From NCBI GenBank assembly GCA_020349945.1, contig CP070704.1, positions 33,250-65,581 of the forward strand: a stretch of DNA of 32,332 nt, read 5' to 3'. Below, one piece after another: positions 16,213-24,026 of this stretch (positions within the stretch are counted from its first letter, which is position 1; each line of letters begins with the position of its first letter). This DNA comes from Deltaproteobacteria bacterium (GTDB lineage: Bacteria > Desulfobacterota > DSM-4660 > Desulfatiglandales > B25-G16). The notes below the pieces were generated by a model. The model made no database searches, was not told where the DNA came from, and was given only the letters and a program-made list of their open reading frames with translations. The position numbers and the translations under genes are program-made.

Positions 16213-16659
16213 TCACTTGTTTACCAGTTCCTGATATGCCTCCTGAATCTCCTTAAACTTCTCTTCTGCTAACCCCCTGAATTCCTCTCCCAGATGGATA
16301 ACCTTATCTGGATGGTATTTAGCAGCCAATTCTCTGTAGGCCTTCCTAATTTCATCTATTGAGGCCCCCCTATTTACGCCTAAGACCTGGTATGGATTTC
16401 GTTTTGAGAACCTTTTACCTGTTTGAGCCCTTTTCTGATCCCCTTGGTAGCTTTCGCTTCCTGTCCCCTCCCCTTTTCGAGAATAAGTCCTTTCTGATTT
16501 TGCCTTAATCTTGGCTGGCCGGTAGATGAAATGATACCAGTATAGTGCCCCCAATATTATTAAATCATCAATCCACCCTAGGCCCGCAAAAAAATCAGGC
16601 AAGAGATCATATGGGCATATGGCATAAAGTATCGGGATTAAATAGATCAAGATTCTCAT
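16213..16659 (-). CDS. DUF1232 membrane segment fused to a C-terminal J domain
   Basis: 148 residues from the ATG at 16659 (a GTG lies one codon earlier). The first 50 residues, '[20 protein letters not shown]' then '[20 protein letters not shown]', are two hydrophobic segments of the YkvA/DUF1232 type with the typical 'YDLLPDF..G..DD' motif. A basic linker leads to a J domain at about residues 91-148, with the intact HPD in 'AAKYHPDK', ending '[14 protein letters not shown]'. It should be anchored in the membrane and recruit a DnaK-type chaperone; the client is unknown. Ribosome-binding site is weak. A perfect inverted repeat lies about 55 bases upstream. Confidence 0.85.
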   Translation of the reverse strand: MRILIYLIPILYAICPYDLLPDFFAGLGWIDDLIILGALYWYHFIYRPAKIKAKSERTYSRKGEGTGSESYQGDQKRAQTGKRFSKRNPYQVLGVNRGASIDEIRKAYRELAAKYHPDKVIHLGEEFRGLAEEKFKEIQEAYQELVNK

Positions 16660-16713
16660 CACACGAAAACCCTAATTTTATTCTATCAATTCCAGTTATC
16701 CTTTTATAGAGTA

Positions 16714-16730
16714 TACCATATTGTATGGTA
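16714..16730. promoter_or_regulatory. Perfect 7+3+7 inverted repeat upstream of the DUF1232-J gene
   Basis: TACCATATTGTATGGTA, a perfect palindrome with a 3-base centre. On the minus strand its end runs into TATACT (16709-16714), a -10-like hexamer pointing to the DUF1232-J gene. This is the arrangement of a repressor operator, but no regulator gene is adjacent. Confidence 0.35.
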
Positions 16731-16765
16731 TTGCATAGGAGGAGACAAACAGCTTGGTGGTAAAT

Positions 16766-16799
16766 CTCCTTTACAGGCAGGACGATTTCTCTAAAGGAG
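16766..16799. repeat. Short inverted repeat in the gap between the J-domain and cyclase genes
   Basis: CTCCTTTA (16766-16773) and TAAAGGAG (16792-16799) are exact reverse complements, 18 bases apart. The 243-base gap 16663-16905 holds this, the palindrome at 16714 and otherwise nothing I recognise. Confidence 0.3.
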
Positions 16800-16905
16800 G
16801 GGAATATTGGGGCTGCCTTAAGCATATAAGCGGACTGGTCTTGGCTTCCCGGCACATCGCAAACGCCCACCGGAATGACACCGCCTTGATGAGTTCGGTC
16901 TCAGA

Positions 16906-18006
16906 TTACCCTTGGCCAACTCGGTATTGCACCACTTTTCTGCGTGCCTCCGGGTGGTCCTGATTCTGTGAGAGAATCTCCTCATAGGTATGCCGAGCTC
17001 GATCCATCTGTCCCATCATGTCGAGGATTCTAGCTTTGTGAAGGAGGGCGGCCTCATTTCCCGGTTCCAAACTGAGCGACTGGTCAAAGTAATGAAGCGC
17101 AAGCTCCAGATTGCGAACCCTCTGGCCATAAGTGCAGAACCATCCGAGCATGTTGTAGATCACCGTCTTGTATTCCAACACCTCCAGGGCCTGCTGGGCA
17201 AGCTCGATAGCATGGCTCTCAAGATATTCGTGCCTGCCTGAGGCGATCAGCGAGGCATGGTGACGCAACAGTGTGATAAAAATCCACGGCTCCGGATTGG
17301 GTTGGCTAACAGCGTATTCCATCTTATCGAGCAGGTTATTCTGCAGAAAGGCAGGCATTGAGGGCAGGATTTCGAAATTCACGAAAGAGACCAGCTCATA
17401 GACCGGTATCTTTTGACCCAGGCCTTTGAAGACAAGGCTTCGCGGCTTACTGAATACGACGTTGATAGCATTGCTCTCTTGGCACCTCCTGTATAGGCTA
17501 TCACCAACCATAATCTGATAAACATTACCCTCGCGCGAGACTGACTCTATCCGTTTGGTCACATTTATGGCGTAACCTTCAATATTAGGCTGTCTCTCTC
17601 CCATCCTCGCCCGCCACTCCCTCGTATCCTTGATGACCTTGCCGCAGTTGATGCCAGCGCCGATTCGCGAGACCAGGCGCCCTTCCTCCAAAACTCTCTC
17701 ATTGAAGCCAGAGGCCAACCAGGCGAGCTTAATCTTAGTCGAAAGGAGCAGGGCATTGCGCGCATCGAAGTGTACTGCCCCTGAATAGAGAAAAATCCGC
17801 AGTTCGTCTCCTGCGATAGACCAGTAAGAATCAAGCCCTTTGCCTACGTAGCCATAGGAGCTCAGATGGTGGGAAACGACCTCATACATGGTGCTCTGCA
17901 AATTAACGATCATCTCGTCGTATTCCTGGAGCGTGAGGTTCTTTGCCATTTCCGTAGAACTCATAAGATCGGCAAATACAATGGTGGCAACAATGCTCTC
18001 TTTCAT
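16906..18006 (-). CDS. Class III nucleotide cyclase-like domain with C-terminal TPR repeats
   Basis: 366 residues. The N-terminal half is an adenylate/guanylate cyclase catalytic-type domain: metal ligand D13 in 'TIVFADLMSSTEMAK', D67 in 'SIAGDELRIFL', then 'RIGAGINCGKVI' and 'IEGYAINVTKRIES', with the Asn and Arg that stabilise the transition state. The Lys that normally recognises adenine just before 'GD' is Ser63 here, so nucleotide choice and activity are uncertain. The second half carries TPR-like helices ('YNMLGWFCTYGQ', 'ALHYFDQSLSLEPGNEAALL', 'ARHTYEEILSQNQDHPEARR') for protein binding. No membrane segment. It starts three bases after the upstream coiled-coil gene and is likely co-transcribed with it. 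Base composition looks richer in G+C than the flanks. Confidence 0.82.
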   Translation of the reverse strand: MKESIVATIVFADLMSSTEMAKNLTLQEYDEMIVNLQSTMYEVVSHHLSSYGYVGKGLDSYWSIAGDELRIFLYSGAVHFDARNALLLSTKIKLAWLASGFNERVLEEGRLVSRIGAGINCGKVIKDTREWRARMGERQPNIEGYAINVTKRIESVSREGNVYQIMVGDSLYRRCQESNAINVVFSKPRSLVFKGLGQKIPVYELVSFVNFEILPSMPAFLQNNLLDKMEYAVSQPNPEPWIFITLLRHHASLIASGRHEYLESHAIELAQQALEVLEYKTVIYNMLGWFCTYGQRVRNLELALHYFDQSLSLEPGNEAALLHKARILDMMGQMDRARHTYEEILSQNQDHPEARRKVVQYRVGQG

Positions 18007-18009
18007 AGT

Positions 18010-18495
18010 TTACAGCTCGAGGTCAATGGTCCGTTCTCGTATATCGTCCTTCATCCTTTGAATTTCTTTGGAAAAATCGTTGAGCTCCTTTCTGATGTCC
18101 TTTATCTCTTTTTCATTCTCCAGGATAGTTTTTCTCAAACTGTCCTTGGTGGCTTTGACCTTATCCATGGTGTCATCAAGGGAGGCTCTTAGGGGCCTTG
18201 TCTTGTTGTCAATTTCCGACATCACTGCTTTATTACTTTTAAGAATTGCCTGGAGCTTTGCTATCAACTCGTTCGTCTTATCTAAGAAGGCCTTCTTGAG
18301 CGATACATACCTGTTATCCAGGCTTTGAAAGGCATCCCCCTGATATTTTTTCAGGGCGAGAATCTTTTTTTCCATTTCCTCTATCCGTTGTTCCAGTCTT
18401 CGTTGCACCTTAATACCACTAAACAATATGAAGCCGATCAATAGCAGGAGAGCAACATCTATATAACTTGCATTTGCAAATAGCTCACCAAGCAT
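18010..18495 (-). CDS. Membrane-anchored coiled-coil protein
   Basis: 161 residues from the ATG at 18495, which follows AGGAGG (18509-18514) at a rather long spacing of 13 bases; an upstream TTG would add eight residues and overlap the ribosome-binding site. One hydrophobic segment near the N-terminus ('YIDVALLLLIGFILFSGI', about 11-28) is followed by a long charged heptad-like helix to the C-terminus ('RRLEQRIEEMEKKILALKKY', 'KEIKDIRKELNDFSKEIQRM'). The likely topology is a short periplasmic start, one membrane helix and a cytoplasmic coiled coil. I do not recognise a named family. It directly precedes the cyclase-TPR gene and may anchor or regulate it; this is inference. Confidence 0.7.
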   Translation of the reverse strand: MLGELFANASYIDVALLLLIGFILFSGIKVQRRLEQRIEEMEKKILALKKYQGDAFQSLDNRYVSLKKAFLDKTNELIAKLQAILKSNKAVMSEIDNKTRPLRASLDDTMDKVKATKDSLRKTILENEKEIKDIRKELNDFSKEIQRMKDDIRERTIDLEL

Positions 18496-18770
18496 CGTGG
18501 CGCCGCCACCTCCTCTCAACTCAATCTTTTCTTCTGTAACGGGTTATCCTGTCGCCAGGTGAAGGTGATCTCATCCCTCAGAGCTCAAGCCGTGAGATTG
18601 CCCTTTATCAGGTAACCTCTCGTTAATCTGGCATAATTTCGAGCGAGAAGTCAAGGAAATTAGTGGTGTACACCGGTTCTCCCGCTAAACTGGGACTCTT
18701 GTGGGCTTACTAAGTGGAGCTTTAATTCCTCGCAGTCAAACTTTTTTCTTTGGCTAGGTCGGTTGAGCCA

Positions 18771-18813
18771 GCTTATTGCACAGGCAAGTTCACGTGGTTG
18801 CTTGCAAATAAGC
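18771..18813. repeat. Two-helix inverted repeat (possible structured RNA)
   Basis: Outer arms GCTTATT (18771-18777) and AATAAGC (18807-18813); inner arms GCAAG (18784-18788) and CTTGC (18801-18805) with a 12-base loop containing CACGTG. An asymmetric internal loop separates them. No U run follows, so it is not an obvious terminator. Confidence 0.35.
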
Positions 18814-18997
18814 CAGCCGCTGGAGACTTACGGGCGCTGATAATGGATAGGCACTGGATACAGATCTTGGCGGCTATATCAAGTGGATAAACCAGAAAGA
18901 TAAAAGCACCATCTTACTGAGCCTTGAAGCAGAGTTGTTATCAACAAGATCTCTCGGAGCATCCTCAATCAGGCCTGTTTTTCCATCCTTTTTTGCG

Positions 18998-19026
18998 TTG
19001 ACAGCGTTAGATCAATTTCGTAATGT
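18998..19026 (+). promoter_or_regulatory. Strong sigma70-like promoter for the MBL-fold gene
   Basis: TTGACA (18998-19003), exactly 17 bases, TAATGT (19021-19026). The -35 is a perfect consensus. The expected start is near 19033, giving a leader of about 107 bases. Confidence 0.65.
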
Positions 19027-19139
19027 GACACAAATTAATAAGAATCAGATATTTGCTAAGGCCTTATAGGAAGAAAGGTCATTATCTTTAAAGGAGATTC
19101 TCAAAAGTCTAAGACTTCCAGCCTTCTAGGGACAAGGAG

Positions 19140-19976
19140 ATGAAAGTCAAATTTTGGGGTACGAGGGGGTCTATACCGGCACCAGGAAAGGATACCATCA
19201 TCTATGGGGGGAATACTACTTGCCTGGAGATAAATCTCGATAACGGCAGAAAGGTAATCATAGACGCTGGGACGGGGATCCGGTCTCTAGGGAGGGAATT
19301 CGAATCCCGCGAAGACCATGTAGATATCCACCTTCTTATTACCCATATCCACTGGGATCATATTTTTGGTTTCCCCTTTTTTTCACCAATCTATAACTCG
19401 TCAACCAGAGTCCTGGTTGATGGATACAACTCATGCATGAAAGGCCTTCGATACAGCTTTGACAACAAAATGGGAGATGGGTTCTTCCCTGTCAGGTTTG
19501 ATGAACTCAAGGCAGACATAGAATTTATTAACAAATTGAGCCATGGCTCCTTGGACATTGATGGCACGACCATAGATAGCGCTCTCCTGCATCATCCCCA
19601 AGGAGGTTTAGGATTTAGGTTTCGTGAAGATAATAAAACCCTTGTCTTTTTGACCGACAACGAGCTCGATACTAAGGAAAAGTCTTTCAGTGATTTTATT
19701 ATCTTTTGCCAGGGGGCGGACATCCTGATCCATGACAGCCAGTACAGACCTGAAGAGATATCAGAACACAGGGGCTGGGGACATTCTGACTATCAATCAA
19801 CCCTTGACCTTGCCCTCAAGGCTAATGTTAAGAAGCTGGTGCTTTTTCACCATGCGCCGGAGAGAAAAGACAGCGATATAATGGAAATAACAGTCTCGTG
19901 TCAGAACTTGATCAAGGAAAAAAATTCACATCTGGAAATAGAGGCTGCTAAAGAAAATTCCGTTCTTGTGCTTTAA
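19140..19976 (+). CDS. MBL-fold metal-dependent hydrolase (PhnP/RNase Z-like, COG1235)
   Basis: 278-residue metallo-beta-lactamase fold protein, cytosolic. The N-terminus 'MKVKFWGTRGSIPAPGKDT' is the family start. The metal motif HxHxDH is 'LLITHIHWDHIFGFPFF' (about 69-85). Further ligands are likely in 'SALLHHPQGG', 'FLTDNELD' and 'VLFHHAPERKD'. Close relatives cleave cyclic phosphodiesters or phosphonates, but substrate is not known here. GGAG sits directly before the ATG with no spacer, so initiation may be weak or use AAGGAG at 19091-19096. It has its own strong promoter and stands alone; its 3' end converges with the MetE/UROD-like gene 12 bases on. Confidence 0.88.
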   Translation: MKVKFWGTRGSIPAPGKDTIIYGGNTTCLEINLDNGRKVIIDAGTGIRSLGREFESREDHVDIHLLITHIHWDHIFGFPFFSPIYNSSTRVLVDGYNSCMKGLRYSFDNKMGDGFFPVRFDELKADIEFINKLSHGSLDIDGTTIDSALLHHPQGGLGFRFREDNKTLVFLTDNELDTKEKSFSDFIIFCQGADILIHDSQYRPEEISEHRGWGHSDYQSTLDLALKANVKKLVLFHHAPERKDSDIMEITVSCQNLIKEKNSHLEIEAAKENSVLVL

Positions 19977-19988
19977 AAGATATAGTGA

Positions 19989-21044
19989 CTAAAGCGTAAG
20001 TTCAGACATGACAATTGATAGACTGGATAACAGTTCCAAGATTCTCTCCGCGTTATCCGGTTCTACTGTTCCTAGACCACAGGCAGGCGTAATAATCGAC
20101 CCTTCAGCAACAGTGCTTCTATTAACTCCCCATTCACAAAATCTATTAAGTCCCTTTTCCAACCGTATTCTAAGGCCACTAACGGTTTCCTTACCGCTAA
20201 AGGAAGCGGTAGGAGCCACACCCCATGCAACTGTCCCACAACCTTCCAGAAATCTTACGATCTCCTTCCTGTAAAGCAAAAAATAATCTATATAATCAAA
20301 TGAATCAAAACTTACTATATCAACTCCAGTCTCGATTATCATGGACCAGTCACTATTTCCACAGCAGTGAATCCCGATTAATGCGTTACTTCTGGATCTT
20401 AAGTAATCTATAATCTCTCTTATAAATATGACGACCTCTTCTCTCCGAACAGGCGTAAACGCTGAACCAAAGCCAGAAAGATACGGCTCGTCTATAAAAA
20501 TAACAGGCCTCTTATTACATATAGACATCTTTTTAACCAGCCACAGGGCCTTAATGGCTAAGCCCTTGACTATGGTGTCCATAATCTCGCTATTGTAAAG
20601 GGCAGATTTGCCTGCAGGATCTTTTACACTTCCTGCAAGGGTGATGGGTCCTACTATCTGACCCTTGATAAGAGACCCATAACGCTGAGGGCTTTTATCA
20701 ATCAATTCTAAGAGCTTATAGAGACCAGCTGCATATTCATGACCAACGGCAAAATAATCAGTATCCTCGGCTATAAAATGCTCATAAAAAGAGGTGAGTT
20801 CCCTGTCCTGATCCCCGGTAGCATGGATATGGATAGACTTTTTATCGTGATTTATTTCAAGCAGAGGTAGGCCTTGACTTGCCTGGAGGCACATATCTTC
20901 AAGATGGCTCCGTTTAACAAACTGGGGCCAAAAAGGCATATCCGGAAAAATCTTAAGGATGCGGTGGCAGGTACTATCAACATCTAAGAAAGGTACGCTC
21001 CCAATACCTGTAGCCATAAAATTGAAGGCAAAACCCTGTTTCAA
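19989..21044 (-). CDS. MetE/UROD-fold protein (COG0620-like)
   Basis: 351 residues. Resembles the C-terminal zinc domain of cobalamin-independent methionine synthase and uroporphyrinogen decarboxylase. 'TGIGSVPFLD' at the N-terminus, 'VIFIDEPYLSGFG' (181-193), 'LIGIHCCGNSDWSMI' (222-236) and 'ITPACGLGTVEPDNAERI' (318-335) match the MetE positions that carry zinc ligands His, Cys and the last Cys. Candidate ligands are H226, C228 and C322. No MetE N-terminal domain is present, so it may be a methyltransferase acting on another donor, such as a corrinoid protein. It starts with TTG overlapping the efp stop as TTGA and is the last gene of a six-gene run. Substrate unknown. Confidence 0.78.
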   Translation of the reverse strand: MKQGFAFNFMATGIGSVPFLDVDSTCHRILKIFPDMPFWPQFVKRSHLEDMCLQASQGLPLLEINHDKKSIHIHATGDQDRELTSFYEHFIAEDTDYFAVGHEYAAGLYKLLELIDKSPQRYGSLIKGQIVGPITLAGSVKDPAGKSALYNSEIMDTIVKGLAIKALWLVKKMSICNKRPVIFIDEPYLSGFGSAFTPVRREEVVIFIREIIDYLRSRSNALIGIHCCGNSDWSMIIETGVDIVSFDSFDYIDYFLLYRKEIVRFLEGCGTVAWGVAPTASFSGKETVSGLRIRLEKGLNRFCEWGVNRSTVAEGSIITPACGLGTVEPDNAERILELLSSLSIVMSELTL

Positions 21045-21613
21045 TTAGTTCTCTGCTCTACCCTCTCAATGTACTCTTTTGAGCGTGTGTCAACCCTAAC
21101 TGTGTCCCCGATATTTGCAAAAAGTGGAACCTGAATAACCGCCCCTGGCTCAAGGGTAGCTGGCTTGCTACCTCCAGTTACTGTATCTCCTTTAACCCCT
21201 GGCTCTGTTTGAACAATCTTTAAATCAACGAAATTTGGGAGTTCAACACCCACTACCCTATCATTGTATATCAACACCCTGGCGGTCATATTTTCTTTCA
21301 AAAATAGCTTATTTTCCTTTAGCTGTTCAGCTGTTAAAAAAACCTGATCATAGGTTTCAGTATCCATAAAACAAAATTCACCTTTGTCCTGGTAAAGATA
21401 TTGCATCTCCTTTTCCTGTACATTGGGCGGAGCAACCTTTTCCCCAGCCCTAAATGTCTTCTCCAATACCTGGCCGGTAATCAGATTTTTCAGTTTTGTC
21501 CTTACAAATGCCCCACCTTTGCCTGGCTTTACATGTAAGAATTCTATAATTGTAAATGGCTTTCCGTCCAATTCTATCTTTAATCCTGTTCTAAAATCCG
21601 CTGTTGAATACAT
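21041..21613 (-). CDS. efp: Translation elongation factor P
   Basis: 190 residues, full length, cytosolic. Relieves ribosome stalling at polyproline. The three beta-barrel domains are in place: KOW-like N-domain 1-65 with the modification-site loop 'KPGKGGAF' (K32), OB domain about 67-125 and C-terminal OB domain to 190 with 'VTGGSKPATLEPGAVIQVPL'. The loop Lys is conserved, but no EpmA/EpmB-type genes are visible in the window. ATG with AAGGGG upstream on the minus strand. It overlaps the MetE/UROD-like gene by four bases and follows a TPR gene by 63. Confidence 0.96.
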   Translation of the reverse strand: MYSTADFRTGLKIELDGKPFTIIEFLHVKPGKGGAFVRTKLKNLITGQVLEKTFRAGEKVAPPNVQEKEMQYLYQDKGEFCFMDTETYDQVFLTAEQLKENKLFLKENMTARVLIYNDRVVGVELPNFVDLKIVQTEPGVKGDTVTGGSKPATLEPGAVIQVPLFANIGDTVRVDTRSKEYIERVEQRTN

Positions 21614-21676
21614 TAGTTGCTTTTCCCCTTGTACAAAGGCTTTCCGGTAAAATTTCAGCCAGTCATAACAATAGTT

Positions 21677-22348
21677 TCAAGGCTGATGGAAAGGATTTGC
21701 AGCCCCTCTTTGCTCTATATCAGTCAGCCACCTTTCCAACACCCTCATCAGCTTTAAGTTTTTCTCTTTTAAGGGCTCTTTTTCAGCCTCTTTTATCTCC
21801 TTCAACTCATTCAGCCTTATTTTAGCCTTTTCATCATCAGGAAATGCCTTAACTGTCTGTTCATATATCTTTATGGCATCTTCTAACGCTCCCTGCTTGT
21901 AATAAATTTCCGCTAAGGTAGAGGTGGGAAGAATTGATGGTTCTTCTTTACGGCGAGAGCTCAACTGAGACAGAAGTTGGACTGCGTCCTTATCAGCACT
22001 GTGGTGTGCTAAATATAGCTTTAAGGAATCCATTGCCTCTTTAGTCCTATCTTCCTTTATAAAAAGCTCAGCTCGAAGTTTAAAAACAGATGATAATTCA
22101 TCGATCTGCTGGCATAATTTTTCTAATTCTTTCTCCGCAAGCTCAATAGATCCCTTTTCAAAATAGGTTTCTGCCAAGACCTTTCTTATGTCAATGTTAT
22201 CTGGGAAAAATTCTAATGCCTTAAGACATGCCTTTATCACCATCCCTGGTTTCCCATTTTCCTTTAATATCTTAATAAGCAAAAGGCTTGCCGTGGGTGT
22301 TACTGGTTTATTTAAAATTTCATTATAGATCTCACCTAGTGGTCTCAT
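21677..22348 (-). CDS. Tetratricopeptide-repeat protein
   Basis: 223 residues from the ATG at 22348, which has GAGGG six bases upstream; a TTG two codons earlier is an alternative. At least three TPR-like helix pairs are visible: 'VIKACLKALEFFPDNIDIRK', 'AEIYYKQGALEDAIKIYEQT' and 'AFPDDEKAKIRLNELKEI', with a looser middle part. No signal peptide or membrane segment, so a cytosolic scaffold is likely. Its final stretch 'LMRVLERWLTDIEQRGAANP' is not a TPR and may be a short interaction tail. It lies between ftsB and efp in the same transcript. Function unknown. Confidence 0.75.
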   Translation of the reverse strand: MRPLGEIYNEILNKPVTPTASLLLIKILKENGKPGMVIKACLKALEFFPDNIDIRKVLAETYFEKGSIELAEKELEKLCQQIDELSSVFKLRAELFIKEDRTKEAMDSLKLYLAHHSADKDAVQLLSQLSSRRKEEPSILPTSTLAEIYYKQGALEDAIKIYEQTVKAFPDDEKAKIRLNELKEIKEAEKEPLKEKNLKLMRVLERWLTDIEQRGAANPFHQP

Positions 22349-22401
22349 GTGCAACCCTCAATATCTGTCTAGGTTATCCCGCAGTCTCCCATTTTCTGTT
22401 T

Positions 22402-22719
22402 TCACTTCTTTCTTATTTCACTTGTGTCCCTTTTAAACCGGTAGATAATTTCATTCTCTTTTACCAGACCCAGTTCCTTGCGAGCCACTGACTCGAAGTA
22501 TTTTGGATCCTCCCTGAGTCGTCTGATCTCAGCAGTAAGTAGTCTGTTTTGTTCTTTAAGATCACTAATGATAGCGAGATATCTCTCTTTTTCTTTTTGC
22601 ATGTTATAAAGATCTATTAATCCATGTTGCCCAAAGCTTAACCAGGCCAACAAAAGGAAAGCAACAAACGAAATAATCAAAAAATGATTAAGATAATAAG
22701 TCTGTTTAAAAGACGCCAA
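22402..22719 (-). CDS. ftsB: FtsB/DivIC-type septum-formation protein
   Basis: 105-residue bitopic protein of cell division: an N-terminal cytoplasmic stretch, one membrane helix ('LIISFVAFLLLAWLSFG', about 14-30), a periplasmic leucine-zipper coiled coil ('KEKERYLAIISDLKEQNRLL') and the DivIC-domain ending 'DPKYFESVARKELGLVKENE'. The 'E..AR..LG.V...E' pattern is diagnostic. It begins with TTG two bases after the exbD stop. It would form the FtsQLB-type complex at midcell. Length matches the family (about 95-110). Confidence 0.88.
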   Translation of the reverse strand: MASFKQTYYLNHFLIISFVAFLLLAWLSFGQHGLIDLYNMQKEKERYLAIISDLKEQNRLLTAEIRRLREDPKYFESVARKELGLVKENEIIYRFKRDTSEIRKK

Positions 22720-22721
22720 AC

Positions 22722-23141
22722 TTAAAAGACCTTTTCAGGTTCCCACTCAGCAGATATAATAATGGACGCAACCCCGGCTTTCTTAGCCAAATCCATTATC
22801 CTAACAACATGGCCATGTTTAACATCTCGATCGGCCTGCAAAATCAAGTTTACCTTTTTTTGTTCGGTGTTCCCTCTAAGCCTAAGATAGAGATCCTTCA
22901 AAGTCACTTTTTCCTCTTTTAGATAACAATTACCTGCTTTATCTATAGCCACAATCATATTATCCGTTAACTCATCTGATCCTCTTTCAGAAATATCAGG
23001 TAATTTAATATCAATACCTGATATGATTTCAAAATGAGATGTTAAAAGGAAAAATATAAGGAGCAAAAAGACAATGTCGATCAAAGGAGCAATGCTTACG
23101 CCAAGACTGATCTCTTCTCTCTTTGGCTGACTAAAGCGCAT
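22722..23141 (-). CDS. ExbD/TolR-type proton-channel partner
   Basis: 139 residues, one N-terminal membrane segment 'IAPLIDIVFLLLIFFLLTSH' (17-36) with the conserved Asp (D22) that carries protons, followed by a periplasmic domain ending in 'ADRDVKHGHVVRIMDLAKKA'. It overlaps the upstream exbB/tolQ gene by one base (TAATG). No TonB, TolA, TolB or Pal gene is in the window, so Ton versus Tol function cannot be decided. Confidence 0.92.
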   Translation of the reverse strand: MRFSQPKREEISLGVSIAPLIDIVFLLLIFFLLTSHFEIISGIDIKLPDISERGSDELTDNMIVAIDKAGNCYLKEEKVTLKDLYLRLRGNTEQKKVNLILQADRDVKHGHVVRIMDLAKKAGVASIIISAEWEPEKVF

Positions 23142-23749
23142 TACTTCTTGTTACCCTCCATGGTGTCTACAAGTTTAATAGAGCTTTCCTCTATTTCAAA
23201 TATAAGAATCTGGGCCTTATCCATAAGATAACGATAGGCAACCAGTGTAGGTATGGCCACCAATAGACCTGTCGCCGTTGTAATTAAGGCCTCAGCGATA
23301 CCCCCTGCAAGGGGTGCAGTACCACCAACACCATGAACAGATATAGCATTAAAGGTTTTATACATACCCGAAACTGTACCAAGCAAGCCAAGCAATGGTG
23401 AGAGGTTAGCAATAGTTAATAAGACCCCTATGTTTCTCTCCAATATAACACCCTCTCTCCTTCCCTTCTCCTCTATGGCTTCTTTAACCAGCCACATCCC
23501 TCTGCCAGCATTTTTAAGGCCTGCCAAAAAGATCCTGGCAATTGAAGAGCTATTTCCTTGGCACAGGAAAACCGCCTCTGCTATCTTGTTTCGTTCTACA
23601 AGCTCTTCTACCTTAACAATAAAGGCCTTTGGTATGATCAATTTTCGCCTCAGTATCCATAACCGTTCCATAAATATGGCCAGGGAAATAATAGAGCAAA
23701 AGAGTATAGGGTACATAAAAGGTCCACCCTTAATGACAAGCTCAAGCAA
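23141..23749 (-). CDS. ExbB/TolQ/MotA-type proton-channel protein
   Basis: 202 residues, three hydrophobic segments: 'MYPILFCSIISLAIFMERLW' near 12-31, 'IGVLLTIANLSPLLGLLGTV' near 106-125, and 'GGIAEALITTATGLLVAIPT' near 147-166. The family core 'LGLLGTVSGMYKTFNAI' is intact. It starts with TTG, with GGAGAAGGAG directly upstream. It is the first gene of the run exbB-exbD-ftsB-TPR-efp-MetE-like. It powers outer-membrane import or envelope constriction by proton flow. Confidence 0.92.
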   Translation of the reverse strand: MLELVIKGGPFMYPILFCSIISLAIFMERLWILRRKLIIPKAFIVKVEELVERNKIAEAVFLCQGNSSSIARIFLAGLKNAGRGMWLVKEAIEEKGRREGVILERNIGVLLTIANLSPLLGLLGTVSGMYKTFNAISVHGVGGTAPLAGGIAEALITTATGLLVAIPTLVAYRYLMDKAQILIFEIEESSIKLVDTMEGNKK

Positions 23750-23814
23750 TCTCCTTCTCCGAGTTAATATGTACCTAAGATATTTAAGGATTCCTCACAA
23801 AAAACCTAGCAGTT

Positions 23815-23843
23815 AAAATACCCCTTAAAAACGTCAAAGTCAA
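23815..23843 (-). promoter_or_regulatory. Promoter for the exbB-to-MetE-like gene run
   Basis: Minus strand TTGACT (23838-23843), 17-base spacer, TATTTT (23815-23820). Transcription would begin near 23808, about 60 bases before the TTG start of the ExbB/TolQ gene. The rest of the gap 23750-24026 shows nothing else. Confidence 0.5.
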
Positions 23844-24026
23844 GAACACCCTTACCTGATACTTTTATCAAAGCCCTAAATACAATCTTTGGATTATCTT
23901 GAGGAGCTTGATAGATTCCTTTTTTACATTCAAAATAATTAAGTCTTTGGAATTAAAAAGATCGTGGTGCAGCAGATAGCTTTAAGCCATTATCAGAAAA
24001 CCTAGAAATCTGGGCACCTCGATAGT

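Larger units (their letters stand above)
18496..19139. other. Gene-free stretch of about 640 bases
   Basis: No open frame with convincing codon pattern on either strand. The part near the coiled-coil gene holds that gene's ribosome-binding site and perhaps its promoter. The middle has a two-helix hairpin (18771-18813). The right end has a strong promoter (18998-19026) and a 114-base leader to the MBL-fold gene. I see no inverted repeats or short duplications of an insertion sequence. The stretch could be a decayed gene or house an RNA. Confidence 0.6.

Noticed and set aside
16754-16963. Plus-strand frame of 69 codons over the gap and the cyclase gene's 3' end
   Set aside because: Overlaps the cyclase frame, has no ribosome-binding site support and no homologue I recognise; a decayed gene is not excluded but not supported.
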